Positions 62,871-64,000 of a stretch of 64,000 bases of DNA are shown here, piece by piece. Both the position numbers and the translations under genes were made by a program. The DNA lies in NCBI RefSeq assembly GCF_001243045.1, contig NZ_LN849007.1, forward strand, positions 1,826,989-1,890,988, read 5' to 3'. The DNA comes from Clostridium niameyense. GTDB lineage: Bacteria; Bacillota; Clostridia; Clostridiales; Clostridiaceae. How positions within the stretch are numbered: position 1 is the stretch's first letter; each line of letters starts with the position of its first letter. The notes under the pieces are model-generated. The model was given only the letters and a program-made list of their open reading frames with translations, was not told where the DNA came from and made no database searches.

Positions 62871-63665
62871 TTACAAATTTAACACTTCCTTCATAGTATA
62901 TAAACCAGCTTTTTTATCTTCTAAATATAAAGAAGCCTTACAAGCACCATTAGCGAAACATCTCCAATTATGGGCATGATGAGTTATTTCTAATCTCTCA
63001 CCCATAAGACCAAACATAACTGTATGACTACTTGATATATCTCCAGCTCTTAAAGAGTGATAGGTTATCTTTCCGTCCTCTCTCTCCCCTGAACCATATC
63101 TTCCAAATTCAGCTAATTTATTCAATTCCTTATTAAAAGCCTTAGCTAAAACCTGGCCAATTTCTAAAGATGTGCCACTTGGCGCATCCTTTTTGTATCT
63201 ATCATGCATCTCTATAATTTCAATATCAGATATATTTCCTATAGTTTCAGCTGCCATCTCAACTAACTTATACATAAGATTTACTACCATAGAAGTATTT
63301 CCTGCCAAAACTACAGGTATTTCTTTGGAAATTTCTTTGATTCTACTTATCTCCTGTGGTGAAAAACCTGTAGTACCACAAACAACAGCTTTTTTAGCTT
63401 TTAATGCTTTTTCAAACACTTCCATAGATGTCTTGGTATCGGTAAAATCAATGATACAATCATAATCCCTAATTGATTGTAAATTGTCCAAAACCTTGCA
63501 ACCTACATTTTTACCTAAATTTGAAACTACTCCTACATCTTCACCTATATAATCTCTGCCTTTAGGTCCTATTGCACCTACCAATTTTAACTTTTCATTA
63601 TCAACGCAAGCCTTAACTACAAGCTTTCCCATTTTTCCTCTTGGTCCTATAACAACTACTTTCAT
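62871..63665 (-). CDS. dapB: 4-hydroxy-tetrahydrodipicolinate reductase
   Basis: It reduces the product of DapA on the way to lysine, diaminopimelate and dipicolinate, the latter needed for spores. The Rossmann loop is VIGPRGKMGKLV (residues 4-15; Pro replaces the usual Ala). VVCGTTGFS near 95, EIIEMHDRYKKDAPSGTSLE (near 150, with the catalytic His and Lys) and the dimerisation-domain HHAHNW near 230 follow. At 264 residues it is complete. AGAGGATG precedes the ATG. No other lysine genes are in the window. Confidence 0.95.
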   Translation of the reverse strand: MKVVVIGPRGKMGKLVVKACVDNEKLKLVGAIGPKGRDYIGEDVGVVSNLGKNVGCKVLDNLQSIRDYDCIIDFTDTKTSMEVFEKALKAKKAVVCGTTGFSPQEISRIKEISKEIPVVLAGNTSMVVNLMYKLVEMAAETIGNISDIEIIEMHDRYKKDAPSGTSLEIGQVLAKAFNKELNKLAEFGRYGSGEREDGKITYHSLRAGDISSSHTVMFGLMGERLEITHHAHNWRCFANGACKASLYLEDKKAGLYTMKEVLNL

Positions 63666-63755
63666 AGAATCATCCTCTTTATTTTATAAAATTTTATTCA
63701 TATATTTATCTATTCTATCAATTCATAAAATATCCTCCACAATAAACTGATTATT

Positions 63756-64000
63756 CTATTTAGTTATTACAAAATTCATAGACTTGTAAGCAGATAACAA
63801 TAAAGAAATTAAATAAGACTCAAATACTATCATAAATATACTCTCTACTACTCTAGGTACCCATAAAAACATAAAATTTTTTCCTTGAAGTGCTGGTATA
63901 AACATCAAAAGAATAAATGTATTTATTGTTGTGGTTATTATTCTTGGTATACCTATAGTTATTATGATTTTCATATAGTTTTCATATATGTTTTTTAAAA
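63756..64000 (-). CDS. Partial membrane protein at the window edge
   Basis: From the Met at 63974 the frame gives 72 residues with two hydrophobic segments (about 10-30 and 45-63). The frame remains open without a stop to the end of the window, and no ribosome site precedes the Met. The true start is therefore probably outside, and this is the C-terminal part of a larger membrane protein. I do not recognise the family; the alternation of two short helices is faintly like DUF2798 proteins. Confidence 0.4.
   Translation of the reverse strand, partial: LKNIYENYMKIIITIGIPRIITTTINTFILLMFIPALQGKNFMFLWVPRVVESIFMIVFESYLISLLLSAYKSMNFVITK

Noticed and set aside
1-64000. CRISPR arrays, rRNA or tRNA genes, insertion sequences, prophage genes
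   Set aside because: No regularly spaced repeats, cloverleaf sequences, transposase or phage structural genes were recognised. The AT-rich simple-sequence patches do not form arrays.

Overview
The window is AT-rich DNA (estimated by eye at well under 35% GC), packed with genes on long co-oriented runs. Typical features are strong AGGAGG/AGGTGA ribosome sites, several TTG and GTG starts, CotF-type spore coat proteins, CWB2 cell-wall-binding repeats, and the anaerobic cobalamin pathway (CbiD, CbiG, CbiK). Together these point to a spore-forming anaerobic Clostridium. The gene content would fit the botulinum/sporogenes branch, but the species is an inference.

Layout. 0-5.2 kb: a TPR protein, a patatin-like phospholipase, a small membrane protein, a YfcE-type phosphodiesterase and a CWB2 cell-wall protein. 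5.3-9.8 kb: a substrate-binding lipoprotein/FecCD permease/ATPase operon with a palindrome lying on its promoter, flanked by two near-duplicate Amidase_6 genes. 9.8-32.7 kb (minus strand): a very long cobalamin cluster whose first gene is cobQ. It runs cobQ, cbiB, cobD, cbiM, cbiN, cbiQ, precorrin-2 dehydrogenase, hemC, cobA-hemD, hemB, cbiA, cbiC, then an inserted lipoprotein and membrane-anchored MerR, then cbiD, cbiE, cbiT, cbiL, cbiF, cbiG, cbiH, cbiJ, an ECF S component (probably CblT), cbiK, pduX and cobO. A cobalamin riboswitch with an intrinsic terminator precedes cobQ. 33.1-35.7 kb: a CPBP protein, cobU and a striking fusion of a helicase-like ATPase with a LexA-type S24 peptidase. 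35.8-39.0 kb: a GntR/ATPase/three-permease ABC cluster with a palindromic operator.

39.1-44.4 kb: a NIF3-type domain protein, two DegT aminotransferases behind a MerR-methyltransferase fusion, and a LytTR/DUF3021 pair. 44.5-47.3 kb: a folate operon (PTPS, folE2, folP, folK) with no folB. 47.5-51.3 kb: split CotF-like coat genes, a two-component system and a CwlO-like NlpC/P60 hydrolase. 51.4-53.6 kb: nucleotide-loop genes cobC, cobS and probably cblS. 53.7-56.2 kb: feoA with feoB split into separate GTPase and membrane genes. 56.4-58.9 kb: a membrane-free chemoreceptor signalling domain fused to an oligopeptide-type solute-binding domain. 58.9-64 kb: a full-length CotF-like protein, brnQ, an amidohydrolase, a decayed rhodanese fragment, dapB and a membrane-protein end at the window edge.

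How the genes work together. The tetrapyrrole genes make uroporphyrinogen III, and CobA takes it to precorrin-2. The precorrin-2 dehydrogenase and CbiK oxidise it and insert cobalt. The Cbi methyltransferases, CbiG, CbiJ, CbiC and CbiD build cobyrinate. CbiA, CobO, CobQ, CbiB, PduX, CobD and CobU make adenosyl-GDP-cobinamide. CobS and CobC finish the molecule, with alpha-ribazole most likely salvaged by CblT/CblS, because no CobT is present here. CbiMNQ supplies cobalt, although no CbiO ATPase is encoded in the window.
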